Translations under genes and position numbers: made by a program | Part shown: piece by piece, positions 18,281 through 26,925 of the stretch | Layout: the number at the start of each line of letters is the position of its first letter | How positions within the stretch are numbered: the stretch's first letter is position 1 | The notes under the pieces: generated by a model | Told to the model about the DNA's origin: nothing | Seen by the model: only the letters and a program-made list of their open reading frames with translations | Databases searched by the model: none | Assembly (NCBI RefSeq): GCF_014200495.1 | Contig: NZ_JACHBY010000002.1 | Location: 248,001 to 312,000 of the forward strand | DNA from: Mucilaginibacter geliditolerans | Lineage (GTDB): Bacteria > Bacteroidota > Bacteroidia > Sphingobacteriales > Sphingobacteriaceae | Reading direction: 5' to 3' | DNA: 64,000 nt

Positions 18281-21123
18281 TACACTCTTTTAAAGAAACT
18301 ATTAAAATGGTATGTCTTATTTTTCTGCATATTTAAAACGATCACTTTATCATGGTAGCGGAGCTTGCAAATGCCACCTGCTTTTGATGTTACATCCACA
18401 TTTGTTAATTGTCCCTTATTCCATTTAAAACTCAACACAAAGCCACCACGGGCGCAGATACCTTTTACACTACCATCAGGCAGCGCCGAAGGCAAAGCTG
18501 GCAATATTTCAATAGCGTTGCCCTGACTTTGTAACAACATTTCCGCTAATCCAGCCGCGCCGCCAAAGTTCCCATCGATCTGGAATGGCGGATGCGCATC
18601 GAATAAATTGTGGTATACCCCGCCTTTTTCCTTGCCTGTGCTTACATCAGCAGGTGAAAGTAGCATATCGAATAATCGCATGGCATGGTCGCCGTCCTTT
18701 AGTCTTGCCCATAAATTAACCTTCCAGGCAATGCTCCAGCCTGTGCCTTCATCACCCCGGTAAATTAACGACTGGCGGCCTGCTTTCATCAATTCGGGTG
18801 TATCCCAGGTGATGTCAGTCCCTGGATAAATACCCCACATATGCGACACATGGCGGTGCGTATCGGCGGTATCGTCTTTATCTTCCATCCATTCCTGCAA
18901 CTGCCCGTGACTACCTATTTTGTTGGGCGCAATTTGCGCGTACATGGTTTTCAGCGTGTCACTGAATTTATGGTCGATGCCCAATACCGTGGCGGCTTGT
19001 ATCGTATTCTTAAACAAATCGCGGATGATCTGGTGATCCATAGTTGGCCCGGCAACCAATCCGCCATGCTCCGGTGAGTTTGATGGTGTGCTGATGAGAT
19101 ACCCGGTTTTAGGATCTTTTGTCAAAAAATGAACGAAAAATTCCGCTGCGCCCTTCATATCCGGATAGGCCTTATTACGAAGGAAAACTTTATCCTTTGT
19201 AAATAAATAATGCTCCCACAATTGGTGACACAACCATGCGCCGCCGCTTACCCAAATACCATGCGTTGATGAGTTTACGGGTACGGTGCCGCGCCACAGA
19301 TCGGTGTTATGGTGTAATACCCAGCCGGGCGCATCGTAATGCTCTTTTGCCGTAGCTTTGCCAGCCTGCGCCAGGTCATCAACCATATTGAAGAACGGCT
19401 CGCTGCATGCTGAAAGATTTAATTCCTCAGCGGGCCAGTAGTTCATCTCTAAATTGATATTAGTAGTGAATTTACTACCCCATGGCGGCGTAAGCAGGTC
19501 ATTCCATAAGCCCTGCAAATTTGCGGGCTGACCACCTGTACGGGATGACGAGATGAGTAAATACCGCCCATACTGCACATAAAGTGTTATTAAAGCCGGA
19601 TCGGCAGTATTATTAAAGGCCAGTATTCGTTTATCGGTCGGCAAAGTGTCATTAGCAGTGTTGCCTAAGTTGATGGCAAACCTGTTAAAGTAGCTTGTAT
19701 AATCTTTGATATGAACTACTTTTATAGCAGCATAGCTTTTTCCCGTTAGTTTAGCTATTCTGCTTTTACAAATACCATCAGGATCACCAGATACATCATG
19801 ATAATTTTTAAAACTGGTTGCGGCTGTTAAATATAATGTCGCCTCATTGGCATTAGTAATGGTAATGCCATTGGAATCTACATCAACCTTACCCCCTGTT
19901 ACAACTGCATGCAAATAGCTTACCCCTTTTAATACACCGTCATTCACTTTGAGTGAGAGTGCCAATGTGCTGTTATCTACTTTATAAATATTATAGGCCC
20001 TTTGCAACGTTTTAAGGATCGCTTTAAAAGTGATATTGCCGGGTTTGCTGGCGTTTAAGTGTATAGCGATCACATGATCAGGAGCGCTTGCGAAATACTC
20101 ACGTGAATAGGTAATGCCATTTGCATTGTAGCTTACATGAGCTGTAGCATTATTCAGATCAAGATCACGGGTGTAATTTGACACCTGTTGTTTAGGGAAC
20201 TGCAAATAAACATCGCCGAATGGCTGGTAATCCGCATTATAGCGTGGGTATGCAGGTGGCTGATTATTTTGCACCCAATATTTCCATAGAGGCTTTAATA
20301 TGATGCTGTTTTGAAGCGCATCTTTTTGATAGATCGCAGGTTTTTCCTTTGCAGACGTTAAGCCACCCTTATCATAAAAATTAAGCACCTGTATAGCAAT
20401 TGTATTTTTGCCGGGATGCAGTAATCCTGCCGGGATAAGATATTTACGACTTGTGGTATTATTAGTTGTACCCACCAGTTTGCCATTTACGTAAGTGAAG
20501 TCGATATCACGGACACGGCCGAGATCCAGCTCCAGATCTTTGCCAATCATCCCGGCAGGCAAATCAAAACTATTCCGCAACCATACCGCGCCATCTAGCC
20601 CTTCAAAACCGGGGAAAGTTTCCCAGCCGTTTGCTTCGGGTTGGATGATGGTTTTCCATTTGCTGTCATCAAATTCAGCCGCTGATGCACTTGTATCCAA
20701 ACGCATCTTTTTATACCATGCGATGGAATCGGCCATATAAGTGAGCTCATGGCTCTTCATGCCCATAAAATGTTCCTGGGCAATGGATTCAGCTTCGGCT
20801 TGTTTGCCTTCAGTTAACAGTTTACGTATGATGAGTAAATACTTTGAAGCGCCCGCTCTTGCATATGCCCTTGGGCCTCCTGTCCATAAGGTTTGTTCGT
20901 TAAATTGGATATGGTCTTCATCAACCCCACCAAACAGCATAGCGCCTAAAGCTCCGTTACCTATAGGCAGCGCATCAGTCCATTTTACAGCAGGTTGCTG
21001 ATACCATAGCCTTAAATTGGACTGGGAAAAAGATAATTGCGGATCACTTATCGCCAATGCAATTGTGACGGCAATGATTAATGTTTTAATGGCCGATATT
21101 TTTGTTTTTCTGCTCATTTCCAT
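18280..21123 (-). CDS. GH95 alpha-L-fucosidase / alpha-L-galactosidase with inserted jelly-roll domain
   Basis: The protein has 947 residues with an N-terminal signal peptide (hydrophobic core TLIIAVTIALAI, cleaved near SFSQ). GH95 signatures are clear: LRLWYQQPAVKWTDALPIGNGALGAMLFGG at the mature N-terminus, ANLQGLWNDLLTPPWGSKFTTNINLEMNYWPAE in the catalytic barrel, and RGDEGTGWSIAWKVNLWARL later. An unusual feature is an extra segment, roughly residues 128-290, that breaks the N-terminal domain before RYNADYQPFGDVYLQF. It reads like a GH2-type sugar-binding jelly roll (DDSKWKTIIQPEANGW..., GAVWLRNSFDLP, DFTYVNGKLVGTT). GH95 includes both alpha-L-fucosidases and alpha-L-galactosidases. It overlaps both neighbours by one base (TAATG junctions). 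Confidence 0.93.
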   Translation of the reverse strand: MEMSRKTKISAIKTLIIAVTIALAISDPQLSFSQSNLRLWYQQPAVKWTDALPIGNGALGAMLFGGVDEDHIQFNEQTLWTGGPRAYARAGASKYLLIIRKLLTEGKQAEAESIAQEHFMGMKSHELTYMADSIAWYKKMRLDTSASAAEFDDSKWKTIIQPEANGWETFPGFEGLDGAVWLRNSFDLPAGMIGKDLELDLGRVRDIDFTYVNGKLVGTTNNTTSRKYLIPAGLLHPGKNTIAIQVLNFYDKGGLTSAKEKPAIYQKDALQNSIILKPLWKYWVQNNQPPAYPRYNADYQPFGDVYLQFPKQQVSNYTRDLDLNNATAHVSYNANGITYSREYFASAPDHVIAIHLNASKPGNITFKAILKTLQRAYNIYKVDNSTLALSLKVNDGVLKGVSYLHAVVTGGKVDVDSNGITITNANEATLYLTAATSFKNYHDVSGDPDGICKSRIAKLTGKSYAAIKVVHIKDYTSYFNRFAINLGNTANDTLPTDKRILAFNNTADPALITLYVQYGRYLLISSSRTGGQPANLQGLWNDLLTPPWGSKFTTNINLEMNYWPAEELNLSACSEPFFNMVDDLAQAGKATAKEHYDAPGWVLHHNTDLWRGTVPVNSSTHGIWVSGGAWLCHQLWEHYLFTKDKVFLRNKAYPDMKGAAEFFVHFLTKDPKTGYLISTPSNSPEHGGLVAGPTMDHQIIRDLFKNTIQAATVLGIDHKFSDTLKTMYAQIAPNKIGSHGQLQEWMEDKDDTADTHRHVSHMWGIYPGTDITWDTPELMKAGRQSLIYRGDEGTGWSIAWKVNLWARLKDGDHAMRLFDMLLSPADVSTGKEKGGVYHNLFDAHPPFQIDGNFGGAAGLAEMLLQSQGNAIEILPALPSALPDGSVKGICARGGFVLSFKWNKGQLTNVDVTSKAGGICKLRYHDKVIVLNMQKNKTYHFNSFFKRV

Positions 21124-23885
21124 TAGTTAAACAACCATCTTAAATCCCTGATATTGCCTTCATTACTTAAACCGGCATCATAAACCGGGATGCGTGCATT
21201 ATCGTCGACAAAACCTAAAATTAAACAAGCTCCCTTGCCCAGGCTTAGCGTGTTAGCACCTGCTTTGAAGGTATAAGTATGCACATTAACCGGCGGCAAG
21301 CCTTCAATTTGGATAGCATTGGCTATCTTAATATCTGCCTGACCGTAATCGTTGGCACTGGCGTCGTTCTCCAGTTGTGGTTCCTGCAAATATTGCGGGG
21401 CCTTGCTGGCAAAATAACCCACCAATGCCTTTACCGGCTTTGCATTGGTAAAAGTTAATGAAGTACCATCCACTTCCTGTTTGGCCTTTATCATTTTAAC
21501 GCCTTGCAGTCCTGCCATTTCAGGAGCAATATTTTTAATGATACCCGCCGAATCGGTATATACCTGGCTACCGGCTGTTAATTTATAGGTATCAGTAGTC
21601 AAGGTCACCTGCACGTCAACTAATTGAATTTTCTCTGCCTGTTTTGCAGTTGCCTGCGGCGATTTTAGCGAATCTATATTCTTCTTAAAATTTTTAAGCT
21701 CCCGCTGATAATAAGGTAACAGTTCAATCCAAGTCTTATTTTTACCATCGTTACCACCAACCGGAATTTTGCGTTGTTTGGTTTGCATACTGTTCGCGTA
21801 CAGGTAAGTATTTTTGGTGAGATCAACCAGTTTCTGGTAATAATCCACACTGGCTTGTAGTTCGCGCAAGGCTTTTTCAAGGTCGCCTACGTCATTGGAG
21901 TATTTGTAGCGCAACACCAGCAAAGCCGCGTTTACTTTGTGTGCATAGCTATTGGCCATGGCGTTATAGCAGTACATATCGTTTTTAATACGTTTAAATT
22001 CTGCTGTATTTGAGGTAACGCCATTTTCAGCCTTGTCAATCGCTTCAACCGAGTTGCGGCCTTCTTCAATAATGTCGTTAACCACTTGTATAGGGGTTTC
22101 ACCAATATGTGGCTCATGCTTCCATTCTTTGGCTGCATACTCGCTCAGCATTTCACCTTCCGGGCCTTCGGAATTATAGAGCAATGAGAACAACCCATAT
22201 TTTTCAGGGTCGACTAATTGGCTCATTAACATACCCAGTGTCATAGTTTGGCGGTTGCCATCAGTTATACCAAAACGCCTTAATATTTTTGGTGCGATCT
22301 CACCGGATTGCTCGTAGGCATCCAGAATATCTTTGCCATGTTCAGCATTACAGCCATACATTTCGGCCAATTGCCGCGACCAGTATTTTACTTCGTCTTC
22401 CCTATCCCTATGGCAATTCCATGAATAGCGGGCCCATTCCTTGTACCAGATCCAGTCCCTGTCCATTTCTAATAATCGTGGCGAGGTATTATCGGCAGTA
22501 TAAGGCCAATCCCAGTAGGACGATTCCGGGTAGATGTGCAAGCCATTGGAGTGATATACATTATGCATAGCCAGCACACATTTTTGTATAAAATCGGCCG
22601 AGCCATACCTGAAAGGCTCCAGGTTAGCCAGAATGTGAACATTCTCAATCTGCACCGTGCCAAGTTTGCTTAATGTTTGATGCAATTGCGCCCATGGCCC
22701 ATGCGGTGTGTAGGTGGTTAGCGCTTCGCCAGTATACTTGGTCATGGTGTAGAGATTTTTGTATAGTGGCATGGCGTATTTCATATCCTCGGGTGCATCC
22801 GTATCATGCGAACGCAGCACAATTGGCGGTTCATCCGTACGGCCCAAAGCTTTTAAACCATCCTTAACGCCGGGAATTATAGTTTTTGTGAACCAATCGA
22901 TATCATCCTGCCCCACGCCTTCCATTGCCTCGCCCAAAGTAAGCATCAAACCCACATTTGGATATTTCTGCACAAATGCCGCGATAGATTTACGGGTATA
23001 ATCAGCAATAATAGGAATGATATGACGGTTACGATCCTGCGTTTTCAGGTGATTATGATCGGCGAAAGGTTTTGATACGATGATGTTATAGAAACCCTGC
23101 AATACCCATATCCCTCTTTTATCCGCTTCGCGGGTGAGGAAATTGTACATATCCACATTCTTTTGGTAGGTGGCTTCATCAACCTCTAAGGCATAAGGAT
23201 AATCTTTTACCTTAACCAGCGAAGCAAAGGGATGACCGCTCCACAGATACAGGGAATTCATACGGTTTTGCGCCATTGAATCCAGGTAACGCAGCCACAA
23301 AGCCTTATCATAAAACCATGGGAAATTTTCAGGTGTATAGGGGTATTCATAAGTGCCGCGCCCCGGCAGAAGTTCCGGTTTTTGTATCCCAATGCAGGCA
23401 CCACGCAGTACCATTTCAGGTTGATCAACTAAACTGATCTTTGCGGGTAATTTATGATTTGCTCTTAATTCATCTGCTAGTTCAAGGCATCCATACATAG
23501 CACCTGAATTATCAGCGCCTGCTACAATAATGTTATTGGATAATGTATTTATGGCAAATCCTTCTTTACCGGGAGTTTTTGCAAGATGAATACGCCCCGT
23601 TGCGTATGAACTTTTAATTGAGGCATCTTTTAATAACCCGACAATGATATTTCCAGTATGACTGTTGACTACCGACTTAATACTTACAGCATACCCATCC
23701 GCTTTTAATTGGTGCTCCAGTTTTTGAGCACCATATTTAACACGTTCATGCGCTGACGGAGAAATTACTATAGTGATAGCTTTAGATGGCGGTGTGCTCG
23801 CAGCCTCACAAACGAAAGCACCCAAAAACAGGCTACAGCAAACAACTAAAGATTTAATCCCAAAACGACAGGCGGAACAACTCAT
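21123..23885 (-). CDS. Large secreted glycoside hydrolase with GH67N/GH20b-type N-terminal domain; candidate GH138 alpha-galacturonidase
   Basis: The protein has 920 residues with an N-terminal signal (hydrophobic KSLVVCCSLFLGAFVCEA). Residues about 35-160 resemble the alpha/beta domain that precedes the barrel in GH20, GH67 and GH115-like enzymes (GAQKLEHQLKADGYAVSI, EGFAINTLSNNIIVAGADNSGAMYGCLELADEL). A TIM barrel follows (about 160-480) with QNRMNSLYLWSGHPF, VGLMLTLGEAMEG and MTKYTGEALT. Glu319 and Glu387 are plausible catalytic acids, a retaining pair 68 residues apart. The C-terminal part is helical, then beta. My best assignment from memory is the alpha-D-galacturonidase family GH138 that acts on rhamnogalacturonan-II, but this needs a family search. 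It is the first gene of the hydrolase run, with its own 190-bp upstream region. Confidence 0.6.
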   Translation of the reverse strand: MSCSACRFGIKSLVVCCSLFLGAFVCEAASTPPSKAITIVISPSAHERVKYGAQKLEHQLKADGYAVSIKSVVNSHTGNIIVGLLKDASIKSSYATGRIHLAKTPGKEGFAINTLSNNIIVAGADNSGAMYGCLELADELRANHKLPAKISLVDQPEMVLRGACIGIQKPELLPGRGTYEYPYTPENFPWFYDKALWLRYLDSMAQNRMNSLYLWSGHPFASLVKVKDYPYALEVDEATYQKNVDMYNFLTREADKRGIWVLQGFYNIIVSKPFADHNHLKTQDRNRHIIPIIADYTRKSIAAFVQKYPNVGLMLTLGEAMEGVGQDDIDWFTKTIIPGVKDGLKALGRTDEPPIVLRSHDTDAPEDMKYAMPLYKNLYTMTKYTGEALTTYTPHGPWAQLHQTLSKLGTVQIENVHILANLEPFRYGSADFIQKCVLAMHNVYHSNGLHIYPESSYWDWPYTADNTSPRLLEMDRDWIWYKEWARYSWNCHRDREDEVKYWSRQLAEMYGCNAEHGKDILDAYEQSGEIAPKILRRFGITDGNRQTMTLGMLMSQLVDPEKYGLFSLLYNSEGPEGEMLSEYAAKEWKHEPHIGETPIQVVNDIIEEGRNSVEAIDKAENGVTSNTAEFKRIKNDMYCYNAMANSYAHKVNAALLVLRYKYSNDVGDLEKALRELQASVDYYQKLVDLTKNTYLYANSMQTKQRKIPVGGNDGKNKTWIELLPYYQRELKNFKKNIDSLKSPQATAKQAEKIQLVDVQVTLTTDTYKLTAGSQVYTDSAGIIKNIAPEMAGLQGVKMIKAKQEVDGTSLTFTNAKPVKALVGYFASKAPQYLQEPQLENDASANDYGQADIKIANAIQIEGLPPVNVHTYTFKAGANTLSLGKGACLILGFVDDNARIPVYDAGLSNEGNIRDLRWLFN

Positions 23886-23959
23886 TGATGATAAGATTGT
23901 GCAAATATTAAAAGCAATTACAAAAAGTTTCAGCGTTTGATATACAACTGAACTTAGGT

Positions 23960-23993
23960 AAAATATAATTGATGGTTTTTACTAACAGTCAAA
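23960..23993 (-). promoter_or_regulatory. Possible Bacteroidota-type promoter for the hydrolase run
   Basis: On the minus strand a TTTG at 23993-23990 is followed, after 22 bases, by TATATTTT at 23967-23960, one base away from the TAnnTTTG consensus. The spacing is slightly long. Transcription would start about 70 nt before the GH138-like gene. The 190-bp gap before that gene in an otherwise tightly packed run supports a separate promoter here, but the match is imperfect. Confidence 0.35.
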
Positions 23994-24076
23994 TCTATCC
24001 CTACTCGGTCAATAAATCCTGTTTGTTTTTTTCAATATATTGTACAATCTTATCATTAACGGCTTTGTTACCGTAT

Positions 24077-25624
24077 TCAGGGTTTTAATGTAGTGGTTAT
24101 GTGTTTTAATTCAGCACCGTGATATATGATCTTACCATCAGCATAAATAAAGAAGCCCGCTCCATGATGGTATTTGGCACCAGTTTTATCCCACACAATG
24201 CTGACGATATGACCATGATAAGCCACATTATCCAAACAAAACCAAGCCCATTGATCCTGCGGAATAAGCGGAAAAACTTCCAGTACGTTATCGGCGCATG
24301 GTTTTAATCCGATAAGATCACTTATTACCAGGTCACAAAAACCAGAATGGTTGTAGTAGCTGCTGCGCGGATTATCGCCTTTTAACCAGTAGCCGGTCTT
24401 TTCATCCTGGTACTCGCCCAGATACGGCACACCACGTTTTATGTGCGATAGAGCATATTTATGAAATTCATCATAAAACACCTTTACCGACATATTATTT
24501 TGATGGGTATAATTAGTCAATAAGTTTGATAATGCCTTGAGCGTTTGCGTAGTAGCGAAAGGCCATATCGCACCATCCCATTCGCAGCCATGCCCTGTTC
24601 CGTGAGTTCTGAATAAAGGATGACGCCTCTCAGCAGTGGTTATCCCCCATGGCGCATCAAAACCTTTAGTATCTGTTAACTGATCCCATTGTTCAGCATA
24701 TTTCGCATTATCGTCAGGCAGATTGAAGTACCAGGGAATAAAGCCCAACTCTTCACGCACATTGGCAAACTTACCGTCGGGTTTTCTTACCTCGAAAAAC
24801 TTAGCACTATCGTCCCATAGACTATCCTGCACCAGCTTTTTAAGTTCTGTTGCTTTTTGCTGATATTTTGCTTGAAGAGTATCATTCCCAACAATAGCAG
24901 CCATTTTAGCTAAGGCATTGGCATTGCCGTACATATAGCTATTGATGGTAGGCCGTATGTTTTTAACCTTTCTGCCACCGCTGATGGATTCTTCCATCGC
25001 ATCCTTTACATCAAACTGCCAGTATAATTTATCAGTCAACTGATGCTCTTTTTCCCATTGAGTGTAATCGTTGTTGAGTGCAGGCAATGCTTGCTTTATA
25101 AAAGCTTTATCGGGATTGGTCAAATAAAAATTGTACACCGCGTCATCAAGCCAGCTACTAAAGGCATGCAGATGTGGTTTGGCTTGTTTCGGATCATCAA
25201 ACAACCAGAAATTAATATATCCCTTAATATATTCCGGATCGCGTAGCCAGCGGCCTTCATAAATCTGATGGCCCAGGGCGCTGCTTACTGTGTTGTATTC
25301 GCCTGCCCAGTTTACATTGGTGATAAACTCGGTAAAAACAAAACCATCAGGCGTTTTAACCAAATGCTTTCTGAATGTCCACCACCGATAATAATAGATC
25401 TTTTCAATGGCTGAATCAGGACATTCAAACAGTGGTACATTAGCTGCCAGCCACTCATAAGCATGGTCATTAGTGATATAGTTCTTTACCGTTTTGGTAT
25501 CAATAGCATTAAAGTAATTAGTATACGATTTTAGCTTATCAGTACTTAGCAAATGCTTTTGGGCCAAGCAAAAATCACTTACCACAAGTATAAAAAACAC
25601 GAATAAAATTAACTTAACCCTCAT
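24077..25624 (-). CDS. MGH1-like (GH63-type six-hairpin) glycoside hydrolase, secreted
   Basis: I chose the ATG at 25624, which gives the signal peptide MRVKLILFVFFILVVSDFCLAQ; an in-frame ATG at 25654 would add ten residues and overlap the preceding stop by 4 nt. The mature protein (about 515 residues in total) is an (alpha/alpha)6 barrel of the mannosylglycerate-hydrolase-like/GH63-like group. It shows YYRWWTFRKHLVKTPDGFVFTEF, WLDDAVYNFYL, DSLWDDSAKFFEVR, FDAPWGITTAERRHPLF and HGCEWDGAIWPFATTQTLKAL. The acidic Asp/Glu residues in the last two motifs are the likely catalytic region. Its substrate is unknown; the genomic setting suggests an exo-acting enzyme on a pectic side chain. A GGXGXXF-like aromatic pocket cannot be judged without a model. 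Confidence 0.75.
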   Translation of the reverse strand: MRVKLILFVFFILVVSDFCLAQKHLLSTDKLKSYTNYFNAIDTKTVKNYITNDHAYEWLAANVPLFECPDSAIEKIYYYRWWTFRKHLVKTPDGFVFTEFITNVNWAGEYNTVSSALGHQIYEGRWLRDPEYIKGYINFWLFDDPKQAKPHLHAFSSWLDDAVYNFYLTNPDKAFIKQALPALNNDYTQWEKEHQLTDKLYWQFDVKDAMEESISGGRKVKNIRPTINSYMYGNANALAKMAAIVGNDTLQAKYQQKATELKKLVQDSLWDDSAKFFEVRKPDGKFANVREELGFIPWYFNLPDDNAKYAEQWDQLTDTKGFDAPWGITTAERRHPLFRTHGTGHGCEWDGAIWPFATTQTLKALSNLLTNYTHQNNMSVKVFYDEFHKYALSHIKRGVPYLGEYQDEKTGYWLKGDNPRSSYYNHSGFCDLVISDLIGLKPCADNVLEVFPLIPQDQWAWFCLDNVAYHGHIVSIVWDKTGAKYHHGAGFFIYADGKIIYHGAELKHITTTLKP

Positions 25625-25650
25625 CTCCTTTATCGCTTTATAATAAATAA

Positions 25651-26667
25651 TCAATCAGCTTCAACCATCGCTTTAATCACCCCTGTAGCCGGATTAAGCC
25701 ATGAGCCAAATTCGTCTTTTACCTGGCCAAAGCCGGTGCGGTGCGTAATGTAGGTTTTAGCATCGATCAATTCTTTTTTCATACAATCAATCACATATTC
25801 AAAATCCTTACGGGTAGCATTACGACTGCTCATTAAGGTTGATTCACGTTTATGAAATTCCGGGTGACTAAAGCTAAAAGCCTCCTTTTGCAAACCGATC
25901 AGCACATAACGCCCGCCATGCGCTAAATAGTTAATACCATCATTTATGGCCCTTAAATTTCCTGTAGCATCAATAACCACACTTGCCATATCTCCGCCGG
26001 TTATTGCCCTGATTTTTTCAGCGGCGTTTTCTTTTAGTGGATTTATAGTATGTTCAATATTTAACTCATGCCCGCAAAATTCTAAACGATTATCACTCAC
26101 ATCTATTACTATCACCTTTCCGCCAGCTATGCGGGCAAACTCCATGGTGCCTAAACCAATCGGGCCGGCTCCCATTACCAAAACAAATTCGCCCGGTTTT
26201 ACATCTGCCCGGCGAACACCATGCGCGCCTATTGCTAATGGTTCTATCAAAGCCAATTCATCGTAACTTAACCCTGAGCCATGCACTAGTGAGTATGACG
26301 GCACGCGCAAATATTCCACCATACCACCATCAATATGCACACCGCAAACCTTTATATTAACACAGCAGTTTGGCTTGCCACTGCGGCAGGCTATACATGT
26401 ACCACAATTAAAGTAAGGGATAAAGGTTACCGCTTCGCCAACTGAAAAGCCGGGTGCATTATCAAACTCTACCAATTCTCCTGACAGCTCATGGCCCAAA
26501 ATGCGTGGATAAGTAAAATACGGTTGCGTACCATTAAAAGCATGCAGATCGGTACCGCAAATACCAATACGCCTAATCTTTATAATGGCGGTATTTTTCA
26601 TCAGTTCCGGTTTATCGCTGAATTTATATTCAAAGCTGCCCGGTGTAGTGCAAACTAAAGTATTCAT
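25651..26667 (-). CDS. Zinc-dependent medium-chain dehydrogenase, L-galactonate/L-idonate 5-dehydrogenase-like
   Basis: This 338-residue cytoplasmic enzyme has the catalytic zinc ligands Cys37 (GICGTDLH) and His59-Glu60 (LGHE). The structural zinc site is intact: Cys88, Cys91, Cys94 and Cys102. A Rossmann motif is seen in VLVMGAGPIGLG, and VIDATGN and the late PEFHKRESTLMSSRNAT segment match the sugar-acid dehydrogenase branch. From memory it closely resembles the E. coli L-galactonate 5-dehydrogenase YjjN/LgoD type, which would fit catabolism of L-galactose released by the nearby GH95. L-fuconate or other sugar-acid oxidation is an alternative. It is the first gene of the minus-strand block, 26 nt before the MGH1-like gene. 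Confidence 0.8.
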   Translation of the reverse strand: MNTLVCTTPGSFEYKFSDKPELMKNTAIIKIRRIGICGTDLHAFNGTQPYFTYPRILGHELSGELVEFDNAPGFSVGEAVTFIPYFNCGTCIACRSGKPNCCVNIKVCGVHIDGGMVEYLRVPSYSLVHGSGLSYDELALIEPLAIGAHGVRRADVKPGEFVLVMGAGPIGLGTMEFARIAGGKVIVIDVSDNRLEFCGHELNIEHTINPLKENAAEKIRAITGGDMASVVIDATGNLRAINDGINYLAHGGRYVLIGLQKEAFSFSHPEFHKRESTLMSSRNATRKDFEYVIDCMKKELIDAKTYITHRTGFGQVKDEFGSWLNPATGVIKAMVEAD

Positions 26668-26925
26668 TAAGTTGATGATATTATAATTGGCTTATATAGC
26701 TATGGTAAATTTATAGGTATTTATCTTTAAAAACCAAGCACTCAGGCCATATACGCTAAGATTGTATATCACCTAGAAAAAATCATATACAAAACCGTTT
26801 TAAGTAGTACGCATATTTGAAACCAGGATATTAACCTAAATACCCCGGCTAAATTTATTAAAAACGCAATTGCGCATTGATTTGCTCATGCCGGCCTTTA
26901 ACCATAATATTATTATAAACTAAAA

